From Sambucus nigra (Eukaryota; Streptophyta; Magnoliopsida; Dipsacales; Adoxaceae), in assembly GCA_949130495.1 (NCBI GenBank), contig OX422217.1:577016606-577080605 (forward strand): a stretch of 64,000 nt of DNA, read 5' to 3'. A program made the position numbers and the translations under genes. The notes under the pieces were generated by a model. It did not search any database and was not told where the DNA came from. It saw only the letters and a program-made list of their open reading frames with translations. Shown here one piece after another: positions 24,530 through 35,430 of this stretch (position 1 is the first letter of the stretch; each line of letters begins with the position of its first letter).

Positions 24530-26011
24530 ATCAAACAAGATCGATGAAGCCTATAAGATTTAAAAGAAAAAAAATTACACATACAGTAAACTTTACTATG
24601 TTAACCAGAAAATAAAATAGTTTTATATCTGTAACATTTTCGTAAGCAGTAACATTTACTATATTATTAGTAAAATTTACGATTTTCACAAGAATATGAA
24701 ATCCATATATTTATTAAACAAAATCCATTGATTCCATAATATTTCGATGAAAAAAATTATACGAACAGCAGTATTTACTGTGTAAACCTTTAAAAATATA
24801 ACCCAATTAATGCTTGAATAGTGAATAAGACTTTATTAAACAAATTCTCAAAATAGGAATTATATATACTTATACATTTTAACTGAGTTGCACATTAGTT
24901 GTTATGCTAAAATAATAATACAAACAAATTGGTTAAATAAATGGGTTATATATATATAAAATAGTTTTTATATATATTTGTAAAACTTTTTAATTATTAT
25001 TTTACTTATTTTTTTTATAGAAAACCGTTAAAAGAAAATTATACAAACATATATGATAAAACATTTAAAAAAACAATGGTTTTATATATATTTATAAAAA
25101 AATTAAAAAAACTATTTTTATATATATTTAAAATATAAATTTTTTTACTATTTTTTAACATTTTATATATTTTTATTAAAAAATATATTATATATATATT
25201 TATAAAACTTTTTAACTCTTATTTTCATTATTTTTTATAAAAAATAGTTAAAACCCGTTTTTATATGTATTTACAAAAACAGTTAAAAAATGTTTTGATA
25301 TATATATTTATAAAATAATTGTGTTAACTATTTATTTTCACAATTTTTATATATATTTAAAAAATAATTTGATATATTTTTATACAACTTTTAATTCTTA
25401 CTTTATCTATTTTTTTAAAATGTTTTAATATATATGTATTCAAAACATTTAAAAAATTAACTGTTTTCATATGTATTTATAAAGACATAAAAAAAATTAG
25501 TAAAAAAATTTTGTGTATTAAAAATAAGTAGAAAAGAGTTTTTATAAAAATATTATAAAGCATTTCTAAAAAAATATTAAAAATATTGTTTTCATATATA
25601 TAATTTTTTTTTACAATAATTTTGTTATTAAAATATTTTTTCAAAAAATTATAATTAAAAAACATTATTTTTAAAACAGTTATTTTTTTAATAACGCTTA
25701 TTAAAACAAATAATTAACCATTTTGTTGATTGCATATATCAATACAATTAAAATTTTATGCTTTTTATTACGCTTATGTTATATTGTTAAGTTTAACCTC
25801 AATTGTATTAACTGAATTTGCAATCTCATGTTCAGGATATGGTAGTACAGTTTTCCCGTTATGCCTCTATATATGCGATGAAACTTTATTTTAACATATA
25901 GATACTCAAATGGAAGTTAATGCCACTGATATATGACATGTATGTGTTGTCATGTCTACATTGTAAAATAAAGTTTTAACCATTTTGTTGATTGCACATA
26001 TGAATAAAATA
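24530..26011. other. Very AT-rich unassigned sequence
   Basis: Made largely of degenerate TTTATATATATTTATAAAA-type words. A 35-bp segment (TTAACCATTTTGTTGATTGCA...) occurs at about 25,711-25,747 and again at 25,976-26,010, directly before the long-inverted-repeat element. No credible gene. Confidence 0.7.
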
Positions 26012-26460
26012 AGGGTGTGGCTATCCTCACACCCTTAAGTTCCTCCCGCACATCCTATTTATATATCTTATATACAAAGACAAAAATACCCTCTTCTTCT
26101 TTAAAATATAATATGATTTTAAAACATAATATCATTTTAGGTAAGATAAATTTACACTCTAAGATAAAATATAATTTTATTATTATTATCATTGTTATTT
26201 TGATTTTTGACTTTCACACATTATTAATTATTTCAATTAGACTACAGTACATTTTTATGAATTTATTAGACTTTCTTACATTTTTCATATCAAAATATGA
26301 AACTTTTTACACAAAATGTGATATTTGGTAACAAAATAAAAAATTGTTTATAACAAAAAATGGTTTTAAAAAAAGACAATTTCTAACAAAACAAAAAAAT
26401 TTGTAACAAAATAAAAATAGCCAATAACAAAGAAACATATCTTCATAAAAAACAGTTTTG

Positions 26461-26484
26461 GGGGGGGGGGGGGGGGGGGAGGGG
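26461..26484 (+). repeat. G homopolymer (about 19 G, A, 4 G)
   Basis: An unusual poly-G run in otherwise A/T sequence. It could form G-quadruplex structures, or its length could be a sequencing artefact. Confidence 0.9.
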
Positions 26485-26893
26485 TAAAAAAAGCTTATGA
26501 TGAAAAAACAACTTTTTAATAATAAAAATAGTTTTTGAAAATAAAATAGTTTATAACAAAATAAAAATTGTTTTAACGAAAAAAAAAATTAACAAAATAA
26601 AAATTGTTTATAACAAAAAAATATTTAATAAAAATAACTTCTAACGAGACAAAACAGATTTTAACAAAATAAAAACAGTTTTAACAAAGAAATATTAAAA
26701 AAACAGTTTTTAGAAAAATAAAAACACTTTAATGAAGAAAAAAATAGTTTTTAAAAATATTGTGTTTTACATGTATAGTTGTTATTATAAATATTATAAT
26801 AATTAATATTATTAATATTTGGATTTGGATTTTTTTTTTCTTCAACCCATAATAATTTTTTTATTTTTGACTTTGCTACAAATTAGTCAATTA

Positions 26894-27291
26894 AGCTTTC
26901 TCCAATGGATGATTCTGCCTGAGTGATTTTTCATTTTAGGAAAGGATAATGGTAAAAAAACATCTCCAACGGTAGTTTCTAACTAGGGGTGAATATGACT
27001 TGGTTCATGAGTCATATCGAAATTTTCAATCACTATTTCTAGATGTGGAAATGGCGTAGCGGTTGGAGAATCTGACATGAAAGCCAAACAAGTGCCCACA
27101 TAACCCATGTTGCTTTCTTAGTTGTAGAAAGTGGGTAGAAACTACTTAATGAGAGTAAATCGTTGGAAAGCTATTATGTTTGTACTTTTACATTGTTGTA
27201 AAAATGTGGCGAGGTAGGGATAAAAAATTTTAGGAGGTCGTCGACATGTGGAAAAGAAACTAATTTGGAAATGAAATGATTGGAGATGGCC
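26894..27291. mobile_element. Tourist-like MITE (398 bp)
   Basis: Imperfect inverted ends (AGCTTTCTCCAATGG; the complement of the right end reads GGCCATCTCCAATCA) with TTA on both sides (26,891-26,893 and 27,292-27,294). The 'ATCTCCAA' end is common in small plant MITEs. It is nested in the long-inverted-repeat element and less AT-rich than its host. Confidence 0.7.
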
Positions 27292-28052
27292 TTATACTTT
27301 GGTACATTTTTCATATAAATATAAAAATTTGCCCATGGAAATTTTTTTTCATTAATACTGTTTATTATTTTGTTAAAAATATATTTTTGAAAAACTATTT
27401 TTTATTATTTTAAAACTATTTTTTGTTAAAAACTATTTTTTCACTAAAGTATTTTTATTTTTCTAAAAATTGTTTTTTAAAATATGTTTATTCTTTAAAA
27501 ACGGATTTTTTTAAAAGATATTGCTTCCATGTTATAAACTGTATTTATTTTTGTTAAAAACAGTTTTGTTTTGTTAGAAACTCTTCTTTTTAAAGTGTAT
27601 TTTGTTATAAACAATTTTCATTTCGTTAAAAAAATGTTTTTTCATTAAAACAATTTTTATTTTGTTAATTTTTTTGTTAAAAAATAGTTTTTTCATTATA
27701 AGATTTTTGTGCTAAACACTTTTGAAATTTCACTAAATATCACTTATCGTGAAAAAGGTTGCATATTTAGGGATGAAAATGTAGAAAAGTCTAACAAATT
27801 CATAAAAATGTAATATTGTCTAATTAAAATAATTAGTAATAAGTTAAAGTTAAAAATTGACATAAGAGTAATTATAAAAATAATAAAATTATATTTTATT
27901 TTAAAGTGAAAATTTTATCTTACTTAAATTGATGTAATGTTTTAAAATTATATTATATTTTAAAGGAGATGATGATATTTTGTTTGTTGTATGTTAGATA
28001 TATAAATAGGGTGTGGGGGTTGAACTTAAGGGTATGGGAATAGCCACGTCCT

Positions 28053-28719
28053 AATATTAAGGGTACATGTTAAAATCTTTGCAAAAAATACTTTTAACCA
28101 TTTTGAACAACTACTTTCTTTTAAAATTAACTTCGATGCGTATTTTTTTTTAATAATTTGGATTTTCATATTATGTAATGCTTTAAGATAATATGAATCT
28201 TGATATTGAGTTTCTCAATTTCATTTCAATTCATATGTGTTTTCCACCATATTACTTAAATTTACTTGTTCATAATTATGACTACGCTCATTTTGTAAGT
28301 ACTAATAAACATTACATATTAGATTAAATATTAGAATACAATATTTCAAAACGCGTTACACTGATCGTTCATCGCACGGGTCACCACTAATATTATCTAT
28401 ATGTATGTAGTTAGAACTCTCAAAACTCTCCAGAACTCTCAATCTAATTTTTCCAATTTTTACATTATTTAAAAAAATACCTCTTCCCGCCATAGCATTC
28501 TTCAAACCAACAGTTTTTTTTAAATATGTAGATAAACATTTTACTCCCATATGACTCTCCTACCCATCTATCCCATTCCTAAAAAACTGCCCGCAATCTC
28601 CTATCTCCCGTAACCAACCTTTACACATGTACAATTCATTCCTCCAATCCCTTTCACAACATAGACATCACAACCACCTCAAGTATCTCAGTCTCTGCCT
28701 CCTGAACACACCAGTGGAT
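28053..28719. other. Unassigned sequence with the diverged duplicate of 3,553-3,806
   Basis: 28,398-28,663 matches 3,553-3,806. From about 28,664 it departs from that copy and runs to TGGAT (28,715-28,719), the left flank of the LTR at 28,720. No gene recognised. Confidence 0.6.
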
Positions 28720-29240
28720 TGTGACACCCCGACTAATTAAATACCGGGTAGCTACTCATTTTTTAAAATTAATACAAAATGTCAAGTTGGTTCAGTTCAT
28801 AGCATCACTGTTGAAAACATTTTAAACAATTACTAGTCACCTAATATTTAAAAAGTGAGTTGCCAAATTTTATTAAATTAAATTAACATGCAACCAATTA
28901 AATTATAAGTTAACAACCACAATTACATCACAATCACAACAGAATAATAATGGAATGATAAAATGAGTCTGGAGTAACACTCCCCTAAATAATCCAAATA
29001 CTGAATAAAGCCCAATACAAAGTATGAATAAAAATAACTCCAAAACTGAAATGAAACTGAAAATATGAGAAAGCTGTCTCTAAATGGAAAGGAGCGACAT
29101 GCCCTAACAGATGAACGACCCAGAATAGAATTAAATGCAGAAGGTGGAGGCGTCTACTACCGAGATCCTGAACTTCCACAGCAGCTACAGGACGTCAATG
29201 GAATGGAACTTCTATGCTTGGCATCCCTGTGGTTGGGCAC

Positions 29241-31008
29241 CTAAAAGGGTTTTCAAGAAAAATAGATTTGAAAGAAAACGGGTCAGAGCCCGAGGTGAAA
29301 ACAGTTTAAAAATATATCAAGTGTTTAATTACATCAAACAGTGAATATTAAATTCATGTTAGTTACGTGCTCTCACATGAGTTTCTCACCCCTCAGCTAA
29401 TGTGCACGCCTAACGTATATCCTTAATCCGTCCTAGTTATGCCGTTATCTAACTAGTCTATGCCACTTCTTGTCCTCACATTATAATATAGGAGTTTATT
29501 CATAACATTCTAATATATCCTACGTGTATCTCACCTTTTCATTGATCGGATTAATTTATAACAATCTACGATAGGAAATTCTCACTTTCAATCCCACTCA
29601 AAATGTCTCAATTATTCATGTTCACACTTTAACAAAGAGTCTGCTATAATCACAAGTATTTTATTCTCAACATAAAATATACAATAAAGGCACCCTGAGG
29701 CTAAGCTGCGGTGCTCACATACTCGGCTATCGAATCCTGGTACATCACGTACATAAGGACTACATGTTCTAAATCTCTCAGGAACCGTTTCAATAAACAA
29801 GATCACATATATTAGAGGCGAACATAGTTCACATACCCATGGGTCACGCACATACCTATGCTCCCATGGTCAGTTGACTTATTAACTCACAAATAAGTCA
29901 TTCACAGTCCTATGTCCTTAAGGTACCAATCTAAATCCCCCTGTAGGCACACAAAGATTTGATGGCCCTGTTCCGAAAGCCGACCTCCCGTGATAGTAAG
30001 TATGGTAGGTATGTCATACACATAATGATCCATATACTAAGCATTCACACAACTTAGATAACTTGTTATATTATTAAATTTATATTCTCAACCTTATACC
30101 ATTAGTCAAATTCATACACTATGGTTATTCTGGATGATATATATATTATATTTCGCCGATACATCTCACGTCGTATAATTTTGAGTACTTAAACCTAACC
30201 CAAGAGGTTACTAAGTCTCCTAACTTTCTGACATATAAATTCAGTACTCTTAACTCCTTATTTATGTCCCAAATCCTAACTTATCACTCCTAAGGATTTA
30301 AACCATGTTCTCACATCATGGAATAGGAAATTACTCATCTAACACTCGTAAATTCAACGCTACATTCCAACCCAATTCTAATATATTCCGATTTTCAAAT
30401 ATATATCCCGACTGGTCTTCTTCAAGTCTTAATGCATTCACATAATCCCCAACTACAACATTATATGGCCGAAAACACTTCAAATCAAAAAGGGGAAAAG
30501 TCACCATTTCTGGGAGGATTGATCGATCGATCCTGATCATCGCTCGATCGATGGTCGATCGATCGATCAAGCAGGTGAGGCTACGGGTTTCTTCGTTTTT
30601 CAGTCCCAGATTTGTCCCAAAACTCCATTACACGATGTGATATTCTAATATAAGTATATGGGGTCATTATAAAACCTAATTACATGATTCTTAATGTTCC
30701 AAAACCTTTAAATCATCAACAATTAGCCTTTCTTGGATAAAATCTTCATAATAACATAAAAACCCTATTTTTTTCTATTTTCTTCAAGAACCATAATATT
30801 TATCTTCTTATATCCATTTTTAATTCATCTAGGGTTATGATTTGGTTACTGAATTACTTTCATAACTAATTTACATGCAAATCCTATCCAAGATTTAAGG
30901 TTCTTCTCGAAATTTCATGAGTTTTCATCATTTTTCAAGGCTATCATCAAATCCTACACTAGCATGGATGAATTATTCGCTGAAACTTAATGAAATCAAA
31001 TCACTTGC
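29241..31008 (-). other. Candidate LTR-embedded GC-AG intron (split chromovirus LTR)
   Basis: Minus strand: CTAAG|GCAAGTGATT (AGGCAAGT = complement of 31,003-31,010), branch-like CTGAC (complement of 29,282-29,286), acceptor CCTTTTAG|GTGCCC (AG = complement of 29,241-29,242); 1,768 nt. Confidence 0.45.
30517..30568. repeat. GATCGATC-palindrome cluster
   Basis: Runs of GATCGATCGATC at 30,517-30,532, CTCGATCGATGG around 30,543-30,554 and TCGATCGATCGATC at 30,555-30,568. Offset from the LTR start is about 1,095-1,150 bp, nearly the same as in the 4,949-8,559 LTR. Confidence 0.8.
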
Positions 31009-31664
31009 CTTAGAATTGATGTTTTGATCTACTGGTGATGTTAGGGTTGGTTCTCTTCCTCTCTCCGGTCACAATTCCGGCAAAAAGTGGTGGTATGGGG
31101 TGGTTATGGCCTTGAGAACTTCTTGTAACTTCTCATCTCTCTCATTTTGCCCACTCTTTGCTTTTTGGCTGATAATGTCCCTAATATTAGCTGCTAAATA
31201 AGCCCTAAAATTCGTGGGTCCAAATTCCTTAAAAATTAAAATGACTAAAATACCCTCTCGGATTGCCGATTTGGCCTAAAAATTCCCCGGGATCCAAACT
31301 AAACCCCCGACTAATGTTTTCTTACTATTTAGACCCCTCCGGACACGTTGGCGCACTTAAAAAGACCATATGGATGATATAATTATAATTTACTTTTAAA
31401 TCCAATTAAATTGATTCCTGACGTGACTGACACGCGCGTCCCAACTTAATTTCCCGAGTTGTCGCATATATGACTCGCGATAATTTTAGTAAATTCCATA
31501 ATCATATATTACTACATTCAACCAGTAATATTCAGCATTATTATCATAATCAAATACCAACTCTTGTCTCGCTAGTATTTAAATCCAGATTAATTTCCAA
31601 TTAATTCCCATTTAATTTAATTAATCTCATTAAATAAAAATTAATAAAATTACGGGGTATTACA

Positions 31665-33843
31665 TACTTCTCCCTAATAACAGAATTTCATCCTGAAATT
31701 CAGAAATAAAAAATATACCTGGCAAAAATAACTCTGGATAACGCTCGCGCATCTCATCCTCGCGCTCCCAGGTAGACTCCTCGGAATTATGATGCCGCCA
31801 CTGAACACGTACTAACGGTACTATCTTCAACCTCAATTTCATCTGGCTATGGTCCAGAATAGCAAACAGCCCCTCCTCATAGGAACTATCAGGTTGTAGA
31901 TCAATATCCTCTAAAGCAATATGAGTTTGGGCCAAATCATCCCTAAGATATCTCCTCAGTGAGGAAATATGAAACACGTCATGGACCCTATGCAAGTGTT
32001 CCGATAACCCAAGTCTATACGCAGCTGGCCTAATTCGCTCGATGATAGGGAATGGCCCCATATATCTAGGTGCTAATTTCCCCTTCTTCCTGAAACGCAT
32101 AATCCCCTTTATAGGAGACACTAGGAGCAGCACCTGGTCCCCCACATTGAACTCTCGAAAGGACCTCTTGGCATCGGCATAACTTTTTTGTCGGTCTTGA
32201 GCTACCCGAATACGGCTCCATATCATCTTTATCCTCATCGAAGTATCCTGAATCACCTTCAGCCAAAGGAGTTTGTTGTCCCCTACCTCTAGCCAACATG
32301 CAGGGGAACGATAAGGTCTACCGTATAACGCCTCGAATGGATCCATACCAATAGTGAACTGGTAGGAGTTATTATAGGCAAACTCCACCAGTGGAAAATA
32401 CTGCTCCCAACCACCTCAAAAGTCTAGGATGCACATACACAACATGTCTTCCAACATCTTATTCGTCCGCTCGGTCTGCCCATCTGTCTGCGGGTGATAT
32501 GTTGTACTCAGTCGCAACTCCGTACCCATGGCTTCCTGAAAACTCTCCCAAAATCATGAAATAAATATCTTGTCTCGATCAGACACGATATTGAGAGGCA
32601 CTCCATGGAGTCTCACTATCTTATCTAAGAGGATCTGGGCATACTGTCCAGTAGTGTAGTCTGTCCGGGCTGGTAGAAAGTGAGCAACTTTGGTCAACCG
32701 ATCCACGATTACCCATATTGAGTCGTGACCCCTCTATGATGTAGGTAACCCCGTGATGAAGTCCATGGAAATGCTCTCCCATTTCCACATAAGAACCTCT
32801 AATGGTTGTAGAAGTCATGTCGGTCTCTGATGGTCCACCTTTACTAGCTGACAAGTGGAACATTTAGAAATGAACTCGACAATATCTCTCTTCATCCCGC
32901 TCCACCAGTACTATCGCCTCATATCCTTGTACATCTTATCCCCACCAGGATGCATCACGAATCGCGACCCGTGCGACTTCTTTTTAACCTCGTGTCGCAA
33001 GTCTTCCCCCTCAGGAACAACCAATCTCCCATTTAAGTGTAAGCCCCCATCTGAACTAATGGTATAAGACTCATCCCCCTCTGCTAGTAAGAATACTATC
33101 TGCTCTTGGCAGAACGGGTCTGCTGCTTGGGCCTGTATCACTCTCGTAATGATCTGGGACGTAACTGTCATCACAGACATTAATGATCGGGCTACCGTTT
33201 CCTGGTGTCCCAACTCCTTCCACTTTACTCTTCACACCTCGGCCACCTCACCTACTGGCCTACGGCTCAACGCGTCTGCTACCACATTAGCCTTCCCTGG
33301 GTGGTATTGGATATCGAACTGATAATCCTTCACAAACTCAAGCCACCTAAGTTGACATATATTCAGCTCCTTCTGCATGAAGAGGTACTGTAGGGACTTA
33401 TGGTCCGTGAATAAACAGAATTTCTCCCCCAGGAGATAATGTCTCCAAATCCGAAGATCAAATACGACTGCCGCTAACTCCAAGTCGTAGGTGGGGTAAT
33501 TCTTATCGTGAGTCTTAAGTTTACGGGAAGCATAAGCTATAGCCTGACTCTCCTACTATAGTACGCCCCTAAGTCCTAGTAAGGATGCATCAGTGTAGAC
33601 TAAATACTCCACTTTCGTCCTGGGAAATGCTAACACTGGTGCTGAGGTCAACTTGTCTTTCAACTCATCGAATGCCAACTGATAGGCATCGCTCCAGATA
33701 AATGGTACACCCTTACGAGTCAGATGTGTCAAAGGACCCGCTATCTTTGAAAACCCCCGAATAAACCTCCTGTAGTATCCTGCTAGGCCCAAGAAACTAC
33801 GTATCTCAGTCGGTGACGTGGGTTGTCCCCACTCCCTTACCAC
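31665..33843 (-). pseudogene. Chromovirus pol remnant: RT thumb, RNase H, integrase, chromodomain
   Basis: Read on the minus strand from 33,843 downward. The RT C-terminus/thumb (GQPTSPTEIRSFLGLAGYYR, 33,556-33,843) is followed by RNase H ([11 protein letters not shown] and [10 protein letters not shown], about 33,232-33,483). Next come the integrase zinc-finger region (about 32,880-33,213, interrupted by a stop before YWWSGMKRD), the integrase core (32,390-32,880, several stops), and a 242-codon frame (31,660-32,388). That last frame holds the end of the integrase with a GPF module (LAPRYMGPFPIIERI) and a C-terminal chromodomain-like segment (VPLVRVQWRHHNSEESTWE). The chromodomain and overall order mark a Tekay/Del-type chromovirus. 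Stops and frameshifts make it non-functional. The RT palm, protease and gag are not here; protease and gag reappear at 63,515-64,000. Confidence 0.9.
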
Positions 33844-34874
33844 TGATACCTTCCAAGACTCTACATCAAAGACGGATACTACATCAAAGACGGATCCTAA
33901 TTACTCAAGTTCTTCATCATTCAAGACTCTACAAAGTTTACTTTGGTAAGGTTATGTTTTAAATACCTTAACTTTTCACTTAGAGCTTTTGGGATATTTT
34001 TACAAAATATTTTTCTAAAGATTTTGTTTTCGGACACCTTTCCGTAGAAAAATCATAACTAATTCATAAAAAATCAGAATGATACGAAACTGGTGGCCAT
34101 GCGTTCGTATCGAAATTTTCTATAAGTACGCATGGATCTCGTTTGATAGGTCATTCGAACGGCCTATAATTGTCATTCAAACGACATAGCATGACGTTAG
34201 ATCTCGTTCGAATGACTTTTGTCCTTCGTTCGAGCGACTTGCTGATCTCATTCGAACGAACTCTATTTTTGAGGTAGCGTGATTTGCTATAAAATCTCAT
34301 TATTTGGTTCCATTTTTATTAAGAAGTCACAGCGTTTTGACGAACAGAAATACTGCGAAAGGAGAATCCTTTTTGGCTTCTTCCTTTAGGGTTTTAATCC
34401 TTTTTGCTTTCAATTCACAAAACTCCCATATGCTTTAGTGAATTGTTTGGTGTATAAGAACAACTTTACTTTTGTTCAACCTCTGTGGAGAAGGGATCTC
34501 CATATTTGATCGGTAGATACCGAGCGTAGTCATTCTGCGTGTGGACGAGCCGAAGATGACGAACCGACGCCTGGAGGGTATTTCGATGTCTCTCGTATCT
34601 TTGAAGATTTACTGAAGGCACCGTATATTACACACTTGTGGGCGATTATCAGGTTGTATGTAAGTCAAAGGTCTTGTGAATTTTTCAAAGTGTTTATAAA
34701 AGCTTTTTACCCGAAAGGGTTTTTTTCCTATATCGTTCGTCTTTATCTTTCACGCATGATTTGAATGATTTATCTCTTTTAGATGCATGTTTAGGGGTTG
34801 AAATAATAAACTCTAATTAAATAAGTGAGGCAAATTAGAAATTTGCGAATTTAATCAATTATCACACAGTCGCA
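33844..34874 (+). mobile_element. LTR of a truncated, probably Ty1/copia-type, element
   Basis: TGATACCTTCC abuts the pol reading frame exactly at 33,844, and the stretch runs to about 34,874 (GTCGCA). A primer-binding site follows at 34,885-34,896, so this is a 5' LTR plus the start of an interior. It has a TTCGAA-type palindrome block at 34,142-34,258 and a possible TATA box (GCTATAAAAT) near 34,290. No 3' LTR is found to the right and the interior ends within about 0.5 kb. Copia versus other affiliation is a guess from the unrelated LTR sequence and the spacing to the primer site; the left end could be a few bases off. Confidence 0.6.
34142..34258. repeat. TTCGAA-palindrome block in the truncated LTR
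   Basis: At least five units of TTCGAA or one-base variants with partly pairing arms (gtcatTCGAAcggc, ctcgTTCGAAtgac, TCGTTCGAGCGA, ctcaTTCGAAcgaa). It lies about 300-415 bp into the LTR, nearer the start than in the chromovirus-like LTRs. Confidence 0.75.
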
Positions 34875-34884
34875 CTTTAAAAAT

Positions 34885-34896
34885 TGGTATCAGAGC
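34885..34896 (+). other. Primer binding site (initiator tRNA-Met type)
   Basis: TGGTATCAGAGC about 10 nt after the presumed LTR end. The gap is longer than usual, so the exact LTR end is uncertain. Confidence 0.8.
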
Positions 34897-35430
34897 ATGT
34901 TACGCTAATTTATCGCGTGATCCTGATTTTTCGAGGATTTACTTTCTGATACAATTTGTCCACTCACGTTTTCAAAGTATGATTAACAGGTCTCCCATAA
35001 TAACATTACATTGTTCACTAACTGACTAGAGGTATGCCCTCTCCCTGATATCTCTCATTCTTATTCTATGTATCTTAGTTAGTTTTTATATCTCTCGTTC
35101 TTATTTTTCTATAATAACTGTCTCTGAAGTATATTATTTGTTCCAACCAAAGACTTCGGTCCAATTCTCTTTAAATGTAGCAGCATTAAATAAAAAATGG
35201 CCTGAAATAGAGGCAACAAGTAGCCAAATGTAAAATGGCTTACTTTATTAGCTTCTTTAGTTAAATTGGTGGATGGGATTTATTGGTGGTTTGGTTTTGG
35301 AATTTGTCGTTGCTGTTGAGATTATTTTAAATTCTAAAGCATGTTGGATTTAACGAATTAACAAATAAAACTATGTCAAAATTTTCAAAAATCAATAAAC
35401 GTTCTAAATTGATTAAAAACATAACGTTAG
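34897..35430. other. Retrotransposon interior fragment and deletion junction
   Basis: Begins as the interior of the truncated LTR element, then merges somewhere before about 35,430 into CACTA element B's satellite. No frame is longer than about 60 codons. ATATCTCTCNTTCTTATT occurs twice (about 35,048 and 35,091). The exact junction is not visible. Confidence 0.5.

Larger units (their letters stand above)
26012..28052. mobile_element. Non-autonomous element with ~330-bp terminal inverted repeats
   Basis: The left arm (26,012 to about 26,340) and right arm (about 27,715-28,052) are inverted copies. The left reads AGGGTGTGGCTATCCTCACA; the complement of the right reads AGGACGTGGCTATTCCCATA. Both continue through CCCTATTTATATAT-like and TATAATTTTATTATT-like blocks. 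Inside are further inverted ladders of TTTTAACAAAATAAAAA words (26,330-26,760 versus 27,340-27,720). The 9-bp flanks (AATAAAATA and AATATTAAG) do not match well, so the superfamily is uncertain; Mutator-like is the best guess from arm length. No transposase. A MITE sits in the centre. Confidence 0.65.
28720..31664 (-). repeat. 3' LTR of a split minus-strand chromovirus
   Basis: On the minus strand it runs from TGTAATACCCCG (31,664) to GGGGTGTCACA (28,720), 2,945 bp. It is preceded by a polypurine tract (complement of 31,665-31,677) and by the chromodomain end of pol. Left flank TGGAT; the matching duplication should lie right of the window, past the 5' LTR. Internal signals follow the same order as in the 11,562-14,459 LTR. 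Confidence 0.9.

Noticed and set aside
26461..26484. Poly-G run considered as a telomere or rDNA feature
   Set aside because: Pure G without a telomeric pattern, inside a transposon-like element; kept only as a homopolymer.
28340..28400. CATCGCACGGGTCACC considered as a Helitron end
   Set aside because: The CACGGGT-type word is reminiscent, but there is no hairpin, no CTRR end, no TC start and no A/T insertion context.
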